A DNA stretch of 64,000 bases, taken from the NCBI GenBank assembly GCA_024234895.1, contig JACKNJ010000012.1:1-64000 (forward strand), read 5' to 3'. Below the pieces are notes generated by a model. That model was given only the letters and a program-made list of their open reading frames with translations. It ran no database searches and had not been told where the DNA came from. The translations under genes were made by a program, and so were the position numbers. Shown one piece after another: positions 50,688-60,339 of the stretch. Source of the DNA: Gammaproteobacteria bacterium. Its GTDB lineage: Bacteria > Pseudomonadota > Gammaproteobacteria > JACKNK01. Position 1 is the stretch's first letter, and every line of letters starts with the position of its first letter.

Positions 50688-52129
50688 CCTTGCGTCCGAC
50701 CCCAACCAGACCCCGTGCGGTGCTCGACCCGATGGGTCGCATCCGCCGCATCCATTTCGTCGGCATCGGCGGCGTGGGCATGAGCGGTATCGCGGAGGTG
50801 CTGCTGAATCTCGGGTTCGAGATCAGCGGCTCCGACATCAAGGAAAACGCGGTCATGAAACGCCTGCGCGAAAAGGGCGCGATCGTGAACATCGGTCACC
50901 GGGCGGGCAACGTCGACGGCGTGCATGTCGTGGTCGTCTCGACCGCGATCAATTTCGGCAATCCGGAGCTGGACGCGGCCCGCGAGGCGCGCATCCCGAT
51001 CGTACGCCGCGCCGAGATGCTGGCCGAACTGATGCGCTTCCGCACCGGCATCGCGATCGCCGGGACGCACGGCAAGACCACGACCACGAGCCTGGTCGCG
51101 AGCCTGCTGGCCGAAGGGGGGTTAGACCCCACCTACGTGATCGGCGGTCGCCTGAATTCCAGCGCCAGCCACGCCGCCCTCGGACAGGGCGACTACCTGG
51201 TCGCCGAAGCCGACGAATCCGATGCCAGCTTTCTGCATCTGCTGCCGGTGATGACCATCGTCACCAACATCGATGCCGACCACCTGTCGACCTATGACGG
51301 CGACTTCAACCGCCTGCGCCAGACCTTCGTCGAATTCCTGCACAACCTGCCGTTCTACGGGCTGGCGGTGCTCTGCATTGATGACCCGGAAGTACGCCAC
51401 ATCCTGCCGGAGGTGAGCCGCCGGATGCTGACCTACGGGATCGACTCCGACGACGCGGATGTGCGTGCGATCGATATCCGCCAGCAAGGCGTGATGACGC
51501 ATTTCAAGGTGCTGTTGCCAGGGCGATCGAAGCCGATGCAGGTGAGCCTGAACCTGCCCGGTCGCCACAACGTGCTGAACGCCCTGGCGGCGATCACCAT
51601 CGCCAATGAACTCGGCGTGGGCGACGGCCATATCCAGCAGGCGCTGGCCGCGTTCCTTGGCATCGGTCGCCGTTTCCAGAGCTACGGAGACATCGTCACC
51701 CGCCACGGCACGGTCCGCCTGATCGATGACTACGGCCATCATCCGCGCGAGGTCGCCGCGACCATCGCGGCCGCGCGCGGCGCCTATCCGGAACGTCGCC
51801 TGGTGCTCGCCTTCCAGCCGCACCGTTACACCCGCACCCGCGATCTTTTCGAAGACTTCGCGCGGGTGCTGTCGACCGTCGATCTGCTCCTGCTGACCGA
51901 GGTCTACGCGGCCGGGGAGGACCCGATCGCCGGGGCCGACGGTCGCTCGCTGGCCCGCGCGGTGCGGGTGCGCGGAACCGTCGAACCGGTGTTCGTGAAC
52001 GCGGCCAGCGAACTGGCCGAGGTGTTGCCGGACGTATTGCAGGACGGCGACGTGTTGTTGACCTGTGGCGCCGGCGATATCGGCGCGGTGGCGGCGGGCC
52101 TGCCCGCCGCGTTGAGAGTGGTGGAGTGA
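50684..52129 (+). CDS. murC: UDP-MurNAc:L-alanine ligase
   Basis: A 481-residue Mur ligase; nucleotide motif HFVGIGGVGMSGIAEVL near 24, ATP site AGTHGKTTTTSLV near 126, and EADESDASFLHLLP near 179. Overlaps murG. Stop at 52129 is followed by 64 bases and then the small ORF before murB. Confidence 0.97.
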   Translation: MTLRPTPTRPRAVLDPMGRIRRIHFVGIGGVGMSGIAEVLLNLGFEISGSDIKENAVMKRLREKGAIVNIGHRAGNVDGVHVVVVSTAINFGNPELDAAREARIPIVRRAEMLAELMRFRTGIAIAGTHGKTTTTSLVASLLAEGGLDPTYVIGGRLNSSASHAALGQGDYLVAEADESDASFLHLLPVMTIVTNIDADHLSTYDGDFNRLRQTFVEFLHNLPFYGLAVLCIDDPEVRHILPEVSRRMLTYGIDSDDADVRAIDIRQQGVMTHFKVLLPGRSKPMQVSLNLPGRHNVLNALAAITIANELGVGDGHIQQALAAFLGIGRRFQSYGDIVTRHGTVRLIDDYGHHPREVAATIAAARGAYPERRLVLAFQPHRYTRTRDLFEDFARVLSTVDLLLLTEVYAAGEDPIAGADGRSLARAVRVRGTVEPVFVNAASELAEVLPDVLQDGDVLLTCGAGDIGAVAAGLPAALRVVE

Positions 52130-52193
52130 CTCATGAACGCCATCACCGGACAGACGAACTCGCAATACGACGAGATCAGCGGGGGACACAGCG

Positions 52194-52391
52194 ATGACCG
52201 ATTACAACGCAAAACGGCCGCTGCACCTGGGGTGCGGGGAAGGCCTGTGCAGTTATCTGGGCACCCACACGGGTGCCGCGCTGGGCGACATGCGCCGGGT
52301 CGCGAGCCGGCAGGAGGAGAAGGAGTCCGTGGCAAACGCCAGTGCGGCGACCGTGCCCGGCACCCCGCAGCCGGACAAAGAGCGCCCGTGA
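52194..52391 (+). CDS. Small ORF coupled to murB, unknown function
   Basis: A 65-residue product with an N-terminal segment holding two cysteines (HLGCGEGLCSYLGTHTG), then an acidic-basic helix and a Pro/Ala-rich tail. ATG 52194 is preceded by gcggggga at a good distance. Its stop overlaps the murB GTG (GTGA), like other joints in this cluster. Third codon positions are strongly GC-rich. I know of no such gene between murC and murB. No membrane segment is seen. Coding status is likely but unproven. Confidence 0.6.
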   Translation: MTDYNAKRPLHLGCGEGLCSYLGTHTGAALGDMRRVASRQEEKESVANASAATVPGTPQPDKERP

Positions 52392-53314
52392 GCGACTGGC
52401 TTTCCATCGTCGATGGCCTGGCCGGCGACGTCCGTCGGGATGAGCCGATGGCGAGCCACGTCAGTTGGCGCGCCGGCGGTCCCGTGCGTCGCTATGTGCG
52501 GCCGGCGGACATCGCGGAACTACGCACGCTGTTCCGGGCCATGCCCGCCGACGAGCCGGTGCTCTGGCTCGGTCTCGGCAGCAATCTGCTGGTCCGCGAC
52601 GGCGGCTTCGCCGGCACCGCGATCGCTACCCAGAGCCTGGCCGGGATCGAACGAATCGCAGATGACCGTTTCCGGGTCGAGGCGGGTGCGGCCTGCAACA
52701 AGGTTGCGCGTTTCACGGCCAAGGCGGGCGCGGTCGGCGCGGAATTCCTGGCGGGTATCCCCGGCACCATGGGCGGGGCGCTGGCGATGAATGCCGGGGC
52801 TTTCGGCGGCGAGACCTGGCCACTCGTGGTCGCGGTCGAGACCATCGATCGCAACGGCGACATCCGGCGGCGTTCCGCAGACGAATTCGCCCACGGCTAC
52901 CGCCATGTCGAGGGGCCGATGGACGCCGGCTTCGTGACCTGCGAGCTGCGCGTGCCGCGCGGCGACACCGAGGCCGCGCAGGCCAACATCAAGGCACTGC
53001 TCGCGCGGCGGAACGCAACCCAGCCGACCGGCCAGCCGAGCTGCGGCTCGGTGTTCCGCAATCCCGATGGCGATTACGCCGCGCGTCTGATCGAGGCGGC
53101 CGGCCTGAAGGGGCGCTGCCTGGGCGCGGCCTGCGTCTCCGAAAAGCACGCAAATTTCATCATCAATACCGGCGACGCGCTGGCCGACGACATCGAAGAC
53201 CTCTTGCTCGCGGTGCGCGCGCAGGTAAAGGCCCGGTTCGGCGTCGAGCTGTGTCCGGAAGTCCGCATCGTCGGCGAACGCGCCAAGCCATTCGCCACGG
53301 AGGTATTCCAATGA
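52388..53314 (+). CDS. murB: UDP-N-acetylenolpyruvoylglucosamine reductase
   Basis: A 308-residue FAD enzyme. FAD-site LGLGSNLLVRDGGFAG near 59, GIPGTMGGALAMNAGAFGG near 122, substrate loop QPSCGSVFRNPDGD. Start GTG 52388 is inside the small ORF stop; the frame runs further upstream with non-conserved sequence that belongs to the small ORF in another frame. Confidence 0.95.
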   Translation: MSDWLSIVDGLAGDVRRDEPMASHVSWRAGGPVRRYVRPADIAELRTLFRAMPADEPVLWLGLGSNLLVRDGGFAGTAIATQSLAGIERIADDRFRVEAGAACNKVARFTAKAGAVGAEFLAGIPGTMGGALAMNAGAFGGETWPLVVAVETIDRNGDIRRRSADEFAHGYRHVEGPMDAGFVTCELRVPRGDTEAAQANIKALLARRNATQPTGQPSCGSVFRNPDGDYAARLIEAAGLKGRCLGAACVSEKHANFIINTGDALADDIEDLLLAVRAQVKARFGVELCPEVRIVGERAKPFATEVFQ

Positions 53315-54243
53315 ACATCGAAGCCGGTCGCGTGGCCTTGCTGTACGGCGGTATCTCCGCCGAGCGCGAAGTCTCGCTGAAGAGTGGCGCGCAGGTGCTC
53401 GCCGCGATGCGTCGCAAGGGTATCGACGTAACCGCGATTGATGCCGGCCCCGACTCGCTGGCGCCGGCCTTGCGGCAGCTTGAAGCCGGCGGTTTCGACC
53501 GCGTCTTCAATGTCCTGCATGGGCGGGGCGGTGAGGACGGAGTGCTCCAGGGCGCACTCGATGCGCTGGAGATCGCCTACACCGGCAGCGGCGTGCTCGG
53601 CTCCGCGCTGGGCATGGACAAGGTGCGCTGCAAGCAGATCTGGCTGTCCATGGGCCTGCCGACGCCGGAATACACCGTGGTCAATTCGGCCACGGAGTGC
53701 GATGGCGTCGTCGAACGCCTGGGGACCCCGCTGTTCGTGAAGCCGGCGCTGGAGGGGTCGAGCATCGGCACCTCGCGGGTCGACAACGCCTCGCAGCTGC
53801 GCGCCGCGTGGGCGGAAGCGGCGAAACACGATTCCCCGGTGCTGGTCGAGCACTGTGTGACCGGTGGCGAATACACCTGCGCGATCCTCGGCGATACCGC
53901 GCTGCCGCTGATCAAGCTGGAAGCCGCCGGGACGTTCTACGACTACGAGGCCAAGTACCTCTCGGACAAGACCCGCTACCTGTGCCCCTGCGGCCTGCCG
54001 GCGGAGAACGAGGCGGAGTTCCAGGCGATCTGCATCCGCGCCTTCAAGGCGGTTGGTGCGGCCGGCTGGGGGCGGGTCGATTTCATGCTCGACGAAGCCG
54101 GGCGGCCGTGGCTGCTGGAGGTCAACACCGTGCCGGGCATGACCGATCACAGCTTGGTGCCGATGGCGGCGCGGCAGGCCGGCATCGGTTTCGACGATCT
54201 GGTCATCAGGATCCTGATGAGCGCACGGCGGGGTGGCGCATGA
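53311..54243 (+). CDS. ddl: D-alanine--D-alanine ligase
   Basis: A 310-residue ATP-grasp ligase supplying the dipeptide for MurF. LYGGISAEREVSLKSG near 10, FNVLHGRGGEDGVLQG near 64, FVKPALEGSSIG and LEVNTVPGMTDHSLVPMAA near 271. Overlaps murB by four bases. Confidence 0.97.
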   Translation: MNIEAGRVALLYGGISAEREVSLKSGAQVLAAMRRKGIDVTAIDAGPDSLAPALRQLEAGGFDRVFNVLHGRGGEDGVLQGALDALEIAYTGSGVLGSALGMDKVRCKQIWLSMGLPTPEYTVVNSATECDGVVERLGTPLFVKPALEGSSIGTSRVDNASQLRAAWAEAAKHDSPVLVEHCVTGGEYTCAILGDTALPLIKLEAAGTFYDYEAKYLSDKTRYLCPCGLPAENEAEFQAICIRAFKAVGAAGWGRVDFMLDEAGRPWLLEVNTVPGMTDHSLVPMAARQAGIGFDDLVIRILMSARRGGA

Positions 54244-55064
54244 CCGACCGCCTTTCCAATCCGACCGGCGTGCCCGGCCCGCGCGGTGCGGTCCGCAAGG
54301 CGGTGCCCACGGTGACGGAACGCCGGGCGCGTCTGCGTCTTGGCGGCAGCTGGCTGGTCACGCTCGGGATGGTTGCCGTGGTGGGTTACGGGTTGTGGTG
54401 GTTCAGCCGCCCGCACGTCTCGCCGATCCGCGACGTCCAGGTCCATGGCCAGTTCCAGTATCTGAACGGCAAGGACATCGAGATCGCCGTCAAGCCGTTC
54501 CTGCCGGACGGCTTCTTCGGTCTGAACATGAACGCGCTGAAGACGGCGCTGGCCCAGGTGCCGTGGATCGAGAGCGCGGAACTGCGCCGGGTCTGGCCGG
54601 GCAGGCTGGTGGTCACGCTGCGTGAGCGCACCGCGCTGGCGCAGTGGATGAGCGGCGGTTACGTGAGCACCGAGGGGGTGCACTTCACGCCGGAACGGGG
54701 ACCGGAAGGCCTGGTCATGCTGGGCGGGCCGGATGGCAGCAGCGCCGATGCCGCGACCAATTTCCGCGAGCTCGCCCCGCTGGTCGCCGATGCGGGCCTG
54801 ACCCTGCGCGAGCTCCAGACCGATGCGCGCCGTGCGTGGCGCATGCGGGTCGAACGCACCCGTCCCGGCAGCGACGCGGGCGAAATCATCGAACTGAAAC
54901 TGGGCGGCGCCGATCTCGGCGATCGCCTGCGGCGCTTCACGACCGTCTACGCGCAGCGACTGGCGGCGGACGAGCGGCAGCTGGCGAGCGCCGATCTGCG
55001 CTACACGAATGGCCTGGCGGTGCGCTTCGCACCGGCCGGGTCCGCACCGGACACGAAGGGTTAA
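54240..55064 (+). CDS. ftsQ: Cell division protein FtsQ
   Basis: A 274-residue bitopic protein: membrane segment at about 36-56, POTRA domain beginning ISxV-like (PIRDVQVHGQFQYLNGKDIE), and a beta domain. Scaffold with FtsL/FtsB. Overlaps ddl. Confidence 0.94.
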   Translation: MTDRLSNPTGVPGPRGAVRKAVPTVTERRARLRLGGSWLVTLGMVAVVGYGLWWFSRPHVSPIRDVQVHGQFQYLNGKDIEIAVKPFLPDGFFGLNMNALKTALAQVPWIESAELRRVWPGRLVVTLRERTALAQWMSGGYVSTEGVHFTPERGPEGLVMLGGPDGSSADAATNFRELAPLVADAGLTLRELQTDARRAWRMRVERTRPGSDAGEIIELKLGGADLGDRLRRFTTVYAQRLAADERQLASADLRYTNGLAVRFAPAGSAPDTKG

Positions 55065-55075
55065 GGGGAACGGTT

Positions 55076-56314
55076 ATGTCCAAGAGAGACGACAAACAGA
55101 TGATCGTCAGTCTCGACATCGGCACATCCAAGGTGGTCGCGATCGTCGCCGAGGTGGACGCCGATGGCCGGCTGGAGATCATCGGCATCGGCCATCACGC
55201 GTCACGCGGCCTGAAGAAGGGCGTGGTGGTGAACGTCGAGTCGACGGTCCAGTCCATCCAGCGGGCGGTCGAGGAGGCCGAACTGATGGCGGGCGCGCGG
55301 ATCCATTCCGTGTATGCCGGCATCGCCGGCAGTCACATCCGCAGCCTGAACTCGGACGGCATCGTCGCGGTGCGCGACAAGAACGAGATCAGCAGCAACG
55401 ACGTGGAGCGGGTGATCGAGGCTGCGAAGGCGGTCGCGATTCCGAACGATCAGAAGATCCTGCACGTGCTGCCGCAGGAGTTCCTGATCGACGGCCAGGA
55501 GGGCATCAAGGACCCGATCGGCATGTCCGGCGTCCGTCTGGAGGCCCGCGCACACATCGTGTTCGGTGCGGTCAGCGCGGTGCAGAACATCGTCAAGTGC
55601 GTGCGCCGCTGCGGTCTGGAGGTCGATGACATCATCCTCGAGCAACTGGCGTCCAGCTACGCGGTGCTCTCCGAGGACGAGAAGGAACTCGGTATCTGCA
55701 TGGTCGATATCGGCGGCGGCACCACCGACATCGCGGTGTTCACCAACGGCGCCATCCGGCACACGGCGGTGATCCCGATCGCCGGCGACCAGGTCACCAA
55801 CGACATCTCCGTGGCCCTGCGCACGCCGCGCCAGGCCGCCGAGGAAATCAAGATCAAGTACGCCTGCGCGCTCGCGCAGCTGGCCAGCCCGGAGGAGACC
55901 ATCGAGGTCCACGGGGTCGGCGATCTGACCGCACGCCGCCTGTCCCGGCAGACGCTCGCGGAGGTGGTCGAACCCCGCTACGAGGAGCTGTTCACGCTGG
56001 TCGACGAAGAGCTGCGGCGGAGCGGCTTCAAGGAACTGATCCCCGGCGGGATCGTGCTGACCGGCGGCTCCGCGAAGATCGAGGGTGCGGTGCAACTGGC
56101 CCAGGAGGTCTTCCACACCAACGTGCGACTGGCGGTCCCGACCGGCCTGCGCGGGCTGTCCGACGTGGTTGCAAACCCGATTTATTCCACCGGCGTCGGC
56201 CTGCTGCATTTCGGTGCCAAGCACATCAATCAGCGCCACCGGGAAGACGTCAACCGGGGCAGCGTGAAGAGCATATGGGAACGAATGAGGAGTTGGTTTC
56301 AAGGGAATTTCTGA
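55076..56314 (+). CDS. ftsA: Cell division protein FtsA
   Basis: A 412-residue actin-like protein that tethers FtsZ to the membrane. Phosphate-1 motif DIGTSKVVAIV near 14, phosphate-2 VDIGGGTTDIAVF near 213, and a C-terminal amphipathic membrane-targeting helix (SIWERMRSWFQG). Starts 11 bases after ftsQ. Confidence 0.97.
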   Translation: MSKRDDKQMIVSLDIGTSKVVAIVAEVDADGRLEIIGIGHHASRGLKKGVVVNVESTVQSIQRAVEEAELMAGARIHSVYAGIAGSHIRSLNSDGIVAVRDKNEISSNDVERVIEAAKAVAIPNDQKILHVLPQEFLIDGQEGIKDPIGMSGVRLEARAHIVFGAVSAVQNIVKCVRRCGLEVDDIILEQLASSYAVLSEDEKELGICMVDIGGGTTDIAVFTNGAIRHTAVIPIAGDQVTNDISVALRTPRQAAEEIKIKYACALAQLASPEETIEVHGVGDLTARRLSRQTLAEVVEPRYEELFTLVDEELRRSGFKELIPGGIVLTGGSAKIEGAVQLAQEVFHTNVRLAVPTGLRGLSDVVANPIYSTGVGLLHFGAKHINQRHREDVNRGSVKSIWERMRSWFQGNF

Positions 56315-56388
56315 GACCACGCGAGGCAGCCGCGAGGCTGTGATTCAGGCAAGGCGAAGCAAAGCAAACATCAACGGGAGTAGCGTCC

Positions 56389-57579
56389 ATGAACAACTGG
56401 CAAATGGTTAGCGACGAAGACGGCGACGAGGCCGTCATCAAGGTCATCGGAGTAGGCGGCGGCGGCGGCAACGCGGTCTGTCACATGCTCGAACAGGAAC
56501 TGGAAGGGGTCGAATTCATCTGCGCGAACACCGACGTGCAGGCCCTGCCGGAAGATGCCGGCAACTGCGTGTGCCTCCGGCTGGGCAATGGCCTGACCAA
56601 GGGCCTCGGCGCGGGCGCCAATCCGGACGTCGGCCGCAACGCGGCGATGGAGGATCGCGAGGAGATCGCGGACCTGATCAAGGGCGCGGACATGCTGTTC
56701 ATCACCGCCGGCATGGGCGGCGGTACCGGTACCGGCGCGGCCCCGGTGGTCGCGCAGATCGCGCGCGACATGGGCATCCTGACCGTCGCCGTGGTCACCA
56801 AGCCGTTCCCGTTCGAAGGCAAGAAGCGCATGGCCGTGGCGGAGAAGGGTATCGCCGAACTCGCCGCGAGCGTCGATTCCCTGATCACCATCCCGAACGC
56901 CAAGCTGCTGACCGAGTTCGGCAAGGACATCAGCCTGATGAACGTGTTCAAGGAGGCCAACAACGTGCTGCACGGCGCGGTCTCCGGCATTTCCGAGCTG
57001 ATCACCCGGCGCGGCCTGATCAACGTCGACTTCGCCGACGTGAAGACGGTCATGAGCGAGATGGGCATGGCGATGATGGGCACCGGCGTCGCCAGCGGCG
57101 AGAACCGCGCCGTCGAGGCGGCCCAGAAGGCCGTCAACAGCCCGCTGCTCGAAGACATCGATCTGCGCGGCGCCAAGGGCATCCTGGTCAACGTGACCGC
57201 CGGCTTCGACCTGACCATCGGCGAGTTCGAGCAGGTCGGCAACACCATCGAGGAGTTCGCCTCCCCGGATGCGACCGTCGTGGTCGGCACCGTCATCGAG
57301 CCGAGCATGGAAGACGAACTGCGCGTGACCCTGGTCGCCACCGGGTTGCACATGCAGAAGGGCGTGAAGTCGGTAGACCAGCCGGCCCTGCACGCGGTGC
57401 CGAGCGTGGCGCCCAACGCCGCCCCGCGCCAGCCGCGTAACGCCAACGGCCAGGTCGATTACGGCAAGCTCGACGATCCGACCGTGATGCGCCGCCAGCG
57501 TGCGGTCGGCGATGGCATCAGCAGCGACGATCCGAACTACTTCGACATCCCCTCGTTCCTGCGTCGCCAGAACGACTGA
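56389..57579 (+). CDS. ftsZ: Cell division tubulin FtsZ
   Basis: A 396-residue GTPase forming the Z ring. GTP-binding GGGTGTGAAPVVAQIARDMG near 105, N-terminal GVGGGGGNAVCHML; C-terminal conserved peptide FDIPSFLRRQ binds FtsA and ZipA. 74 bases separate it from ftsA. The usual next gene, lpxC, is not present; a hairpin and convergent katG follow. Confidence 0.98.
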   Translation: MNNWQMVSDEDGDEAVIKVIGVGGGGGNAVCHMLEQELEGVEFICANTDVQALPEDAGNCVCLRLGNGLTKGLGAGANPDVGRNAAMEDREEIADLIKGADMLFITAGMGGGTGTGAAPVVAQIARDMGILTVAVVTKPFPFEGKKRMAVAEKGIAELAASVDSLITIPNAKLLTEFGKDISLMNVFKEANNVLHGAVSGISELITRRGLINVDFADVKTVMSEMGMAMMGTGVASGENRAVEAAQKAVNSPLLEDIDLRGAKGILVNVTAGFDLTIGEFEQVGNTIEEFASPDATVVVGTVIEPSMEDELRVTLVATGLHMQKGVKSVDQPALHAVPSVAPNAAPRQPRNANGQVDYGKLDDPTVMRRQRAVGDGISSDDPNYFDIPSFLRRQND

Positions 57580-57617
57580 ACGCGGGCGCGGAGCAGACAA
57601 TAGACGCTACCCACGTA

Positions 57618-57648
57618 ACGGCGGGCGGTCGGGACGACCGTCCGCCGT
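57618..57648 (+). terminator. Hairpin after ftsZ
   Basis: 14-base stem (acggcgggcggtcg / cgaccgtccgccgt, one G-T pair) with a three-base loop and no T run. It may end the dcw transcript or protect its 3' end. Confidence 0.6.
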
Positions 57649-57712
57649 CACGTCCCGGCCATCAGATCCACCAACATCGCTGTGTGAGTCACGCAATCAT
57701 GAACCGCAGAAA

Positions 57713-57740
57713 AGCCCCCGGCCTTGGTGTGACCGGGGGC
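57713..57740 (-). terminator. Terminator of katG
   Basis: gcccccgg / ccgggggc stem; on the minus strand it is followed by ttttct, and it lies 30 bases after katG. Confidence 0.85.
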
Positions 57741-57769
57741 AAACGGGCAGCACATTTTTGACTTGAGGA

Positions 57770-59935
57770 TCAGCCCAGGTCGAAGCGGTCCAGGTTCATG
57801 ACCTTGTCCCAGGCCCTCACGAAGTCCCTGACGAACTTCTCCCGGGCATCGCTGGCTGCGTAGACCTCGGCCAGGGCGCGCAGCTCGGAGTTGGAGCCGA
57901 ACACCAGATCAACGCGGGTCGCGGTCCATTTGACCTGACCGGTCCTGCGATCACGCATCTCGAACATTTCCTCGTCGTCACCGATCGCTTTCCAGGCGGT
58001 GCCCATGTCGAGAAGGTTGACGAAGAAGTCGTTGCTGAGCGTGCCCACGCGGTCGGTGAACACGCCATGCGCGGAACCATCCGCATTGGTACCGATTACG
58101 CGCATTCCGCCGACCAGCACGGTCATTTCCGGCGGGGTCAGTGTCAGCAACTGGGCCTTGTCGACCAGCATCTCCTCGCCGGTGCAGCCGAACTTCTGCT
58201 TCTGAAAATTGCGGAAGCCATCGGCGATCGGTTCCAGCACCGCGAAGGATTCGACATCGGTCTGGTCCTGGCTGGCATCGGTACGCCCCGCCGCGAACGG
58301 GACGGTGATGTCGACACCGGCGTTTTTCGCGGCCTGCTCGACGCCGGCGCAACCCGCCAGCACGATCATGTCCGCCATCGACACCGGCTTGCCGAAGCCC
58401 GCGCGGATGCCTTCCAGCACGCCGAGCACCTTGGCGAGCTGTTCCGGCTGGTTCGCCGCCCAGTCGTTCTGCGGGGCGAGGCGGATGCGCGCGCCGTTGG
58501 CGCCGCCACGTTTATCCGACCCCCGGAAGGTGGAGGCCGAGGCCCAGGCGGTCGAAACCAATTCGCCGACGGACAGACCGGAAGCCAGAACCTTCGACTT
58601 CAGCGCGGCGACATCGGCGTCGTTGATCAATGCATGGTCGACGGCCGGCACCGGGTCCTGCCAGACCAGCTCTTCCGCCGGGACTTCCGGGCCGAGATAG
58701 CGGGCGCGCGGACCCATGTCGCGGTGGGTGAGCTTGAACCAGGCGCGGGCGAAGGCATCGGCGAACTCCTCCGGGCTTTCGCGGAAACGCCTGGAGATCG
58801 GCCCGTAGATCGGGTCGAAGCGCATCGCCATGTCGGCGTCGGTCATCATGATGCCGCGCTTCTGCGAGGCGTCCTCGGCCGCGGGCGCCATGTTGCTGTC
58901 GTTGAGTTCCTTCGGCACCCACTGGTGCGCGCCGGCCGGACTCTTGCTGAGCACCCACTCGTTGTCGTAAAGCATGTCGAGGAAGCTCATGTCCCAGCGG
59001 GTCGGAGTCGGCGTCCATGCGCCTTCCAGGCCGGAACCGATCTGGTCGCCACCCTTGCCGCTGGCGTGCTTGCTGAACCAGCCGAGGCCCTGCGCGGTGA
59101 TCGACGCGGCTTCCGGTTCCGGCCCGACCAGCTTCGGGTCACCGGCGCCGTGGGTCTTGCCGAAGGTGTGGCCGCCGCAGGTCAGCGCGACGGTTTCCTC
59201 GTCGTTCATGGCCATGCGCGCGAAGGTCTCGCGGACCATTCTGCCCGTCGCGATCGGGTCCGGGTTGCCGTTGACGCCTTCCGGATTCACGTAGATGAGG
59301 CCCATCTGCACGGCGGCCAGCGGGTTCTCGAGTTCGCCGTCGGCGTCGGTCAGGCGCTTGTTGCCCAGCCAGCTCGCCTCCGATCCCCAGTAGATATCCT
59401 TCTCCGGTTCCCAGATGTCCTCACGCCCACCGGCGAAGCCGAAGGTCTTGAAGCCCATGGATTCGAGCGCGACGTTGCCGGTCAGGATCATCAGGTCGGC
59501 CCAGGAGATGGCGCGGCCGTACTTCTGCTTGATCGGCCACAACAGGCGGCGGGCCTTGTCGAGGTTGACGTTGTCCGGCCAGCTGTTGACCGGCGCGAAG
59601 CGCTGGTTGCCGGTGCCGGCCCCGCCACGGCCATCGTTGATGCGGTAGGTGCCCGCGGAGTGCCAGGCCATGCGGATGAAGAACGGGCCGTAGTGGCCAT
59701 AATCGGCCGGCCACCAGTCCTGGGAGTCGGTCATCAGCGCGGTCAGATCCTTCTTGACCGCCGCAAGATCGAGCTTGCTGAACGCCTCGGCATAGTTGAA
59801 ATCGGGGTCCATCGGGTCGCCCTTGGACGACTGCTGGCGCAGGATGTCGAGGTTCAGCCGGTTGGGCCACCAGTCGCGGTTGGACATGCCACCGCCGCTG
59901 GTGTGTTTGAACGGGCAGGCGCTTTCGGTGCTCAT
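57770..59935 (-). CDS. katG: Catalase-peroxidase
   Basis: A 721-residue haem enzyme. Distal site R88, W91 and H92 (FFIRMAWHSAGTYR); proximal histidine in TCGGHTFGKTHGAG near 256. Trp91, Tyr215 (GLIYVNPEG) and Met241 form the expected cross-linked adduct. The C-terminal half is the duplicated, haem-free domain. Start at 59935 with gagaggaga site. Located downstream of the lone LysR domain on the same strand; oxyR is nearby. Confidence 0.97.
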   Translation of the reverse strand: MSTESACPFKHTSGGGMSNRDWWPNRLNLDILRQQSSKGDPMDPDFNYAEAFSKLDLAAVKKDLTALMTDSQDWWPADYGHYGPFFIRMAWHSAGTYRINDGRGGAGTGNQRFAPVNSWPDNVNLDKARRLLWPIKQKYGRAISWADLMILTGNVALESMGFKTFGFAGGREDIWEPEKDIYWGSEASWLGNKRLTDADGELENPLAAVQMGLIYVNPEGVNGNPDPIATGRMVRETFARMAMNDEETVALTCGGHTFGKTHGAGDPKLVGPEPEAASITAQGLGWFSKHASGKGGDQIGSGLEGAWTPTPTRWDMSFLDMLYDNEWVLSKSPAGAHQWVPKELNDSNMAPAAEDASQKRGIMMTDADMAMRFDPIYGPISRRFRESPEEFADAFARAWFKLTHRDMGPRARYLGPEVPAEELVWQDPVPAVDHALINDADVAALKSKVLASGLSVGELVSTAWASASTFRGSDKRGGANGARIRLAPQNDWAANQPEQLAKVLGVLEGIRAGFGKPVSMADMIVLAGCAGVEQAAKNAGVDITVPFAAGRTDASQDQTDVESFAVLEPIADGFRNFQKQKFGCTGEEMLVDKAQLLTLTPPEMTVLVGGMRVIGTNADGSAHGVFTDRVGTLSNDFFVNLLDMGTAWKAIGDDEEMFEMRDRRTGQVKWTATRVDLVFGSNSELRALAEVYAASDAREKFVRDFVRAWDKVMNLDRFDLG

Positions 59936-60067
59936 TTCGTATCTCCTCTCGATGGGTGGTGGTCGTATCGCCGTGCCTGTTCATGACTGGCTATGCGCGA
60001 TGGGCCACCGGAAGTTAGTCCCGGTGTCGGGACCGGCAAACGGAAATGTCGATCGGTCAACAAGTGG

Positions 60068-60328
60068 TCACACCGCTCGCGCGGTCTCCCGCAGGCGGTT
60101 GGCGGAATGCACGATGACCTCGGCCCACGGCATCACGCGCCGACCGGCATCGGTCAGCCGCGCGCCGTCCGGATGACGTTCGATCAGCCTGGCGCCGAGG
60201 TAGTCCTCGAAACGCCGGATCTGCCCGGAGAGGGTCGACGCCGAGACGTTGCAGCGCAGGGCGGCGCGGCCGAAATGGCCGGTCTCGGCGATCGCGATCA
60301 GATAGGTCAGAACACGGATGCCGGGCAT
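60068..60328 (-). CDS. LysR-type DNA-binding domain alone
   Basis: An 86-residue product that matches only the N-terminal helix-turn-helix and linker of OxyR-like LysR proteins (GHFGRAALRCNVSASTLSGQ, then RFEDYLGARLIER). Full LysR proteins have about 300 residues; the effector domain is absent, with no trace downstream. The ribosome site aaggag overlaps the gpmA stop, so it is co-translated with gpmA. It lies 132 bases before katG. Either a remnant or a mini-regulator. Confidence 0.75.
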   Translation of the reverse strand: MPGIRVLTYLIAIAETGHFGRAALRCNVSASTLSGQIRRFEDYLGARLIERHPDGARLTDAGRRVMPWAEVIVHSANRLRETARAV

Positions 60329-60339
60329 GACGTTGCTCC

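Noticed and set aside
52133..52387. N-terminal extension of MurB
   Set aside because: Not conserved-looking; it is the out-of-frame reading of the small ORF.
58067..59986. 639-residue plus-strand frame opposite katG
   Set aside because: Antisense shadow of katG without any recognisable domain.
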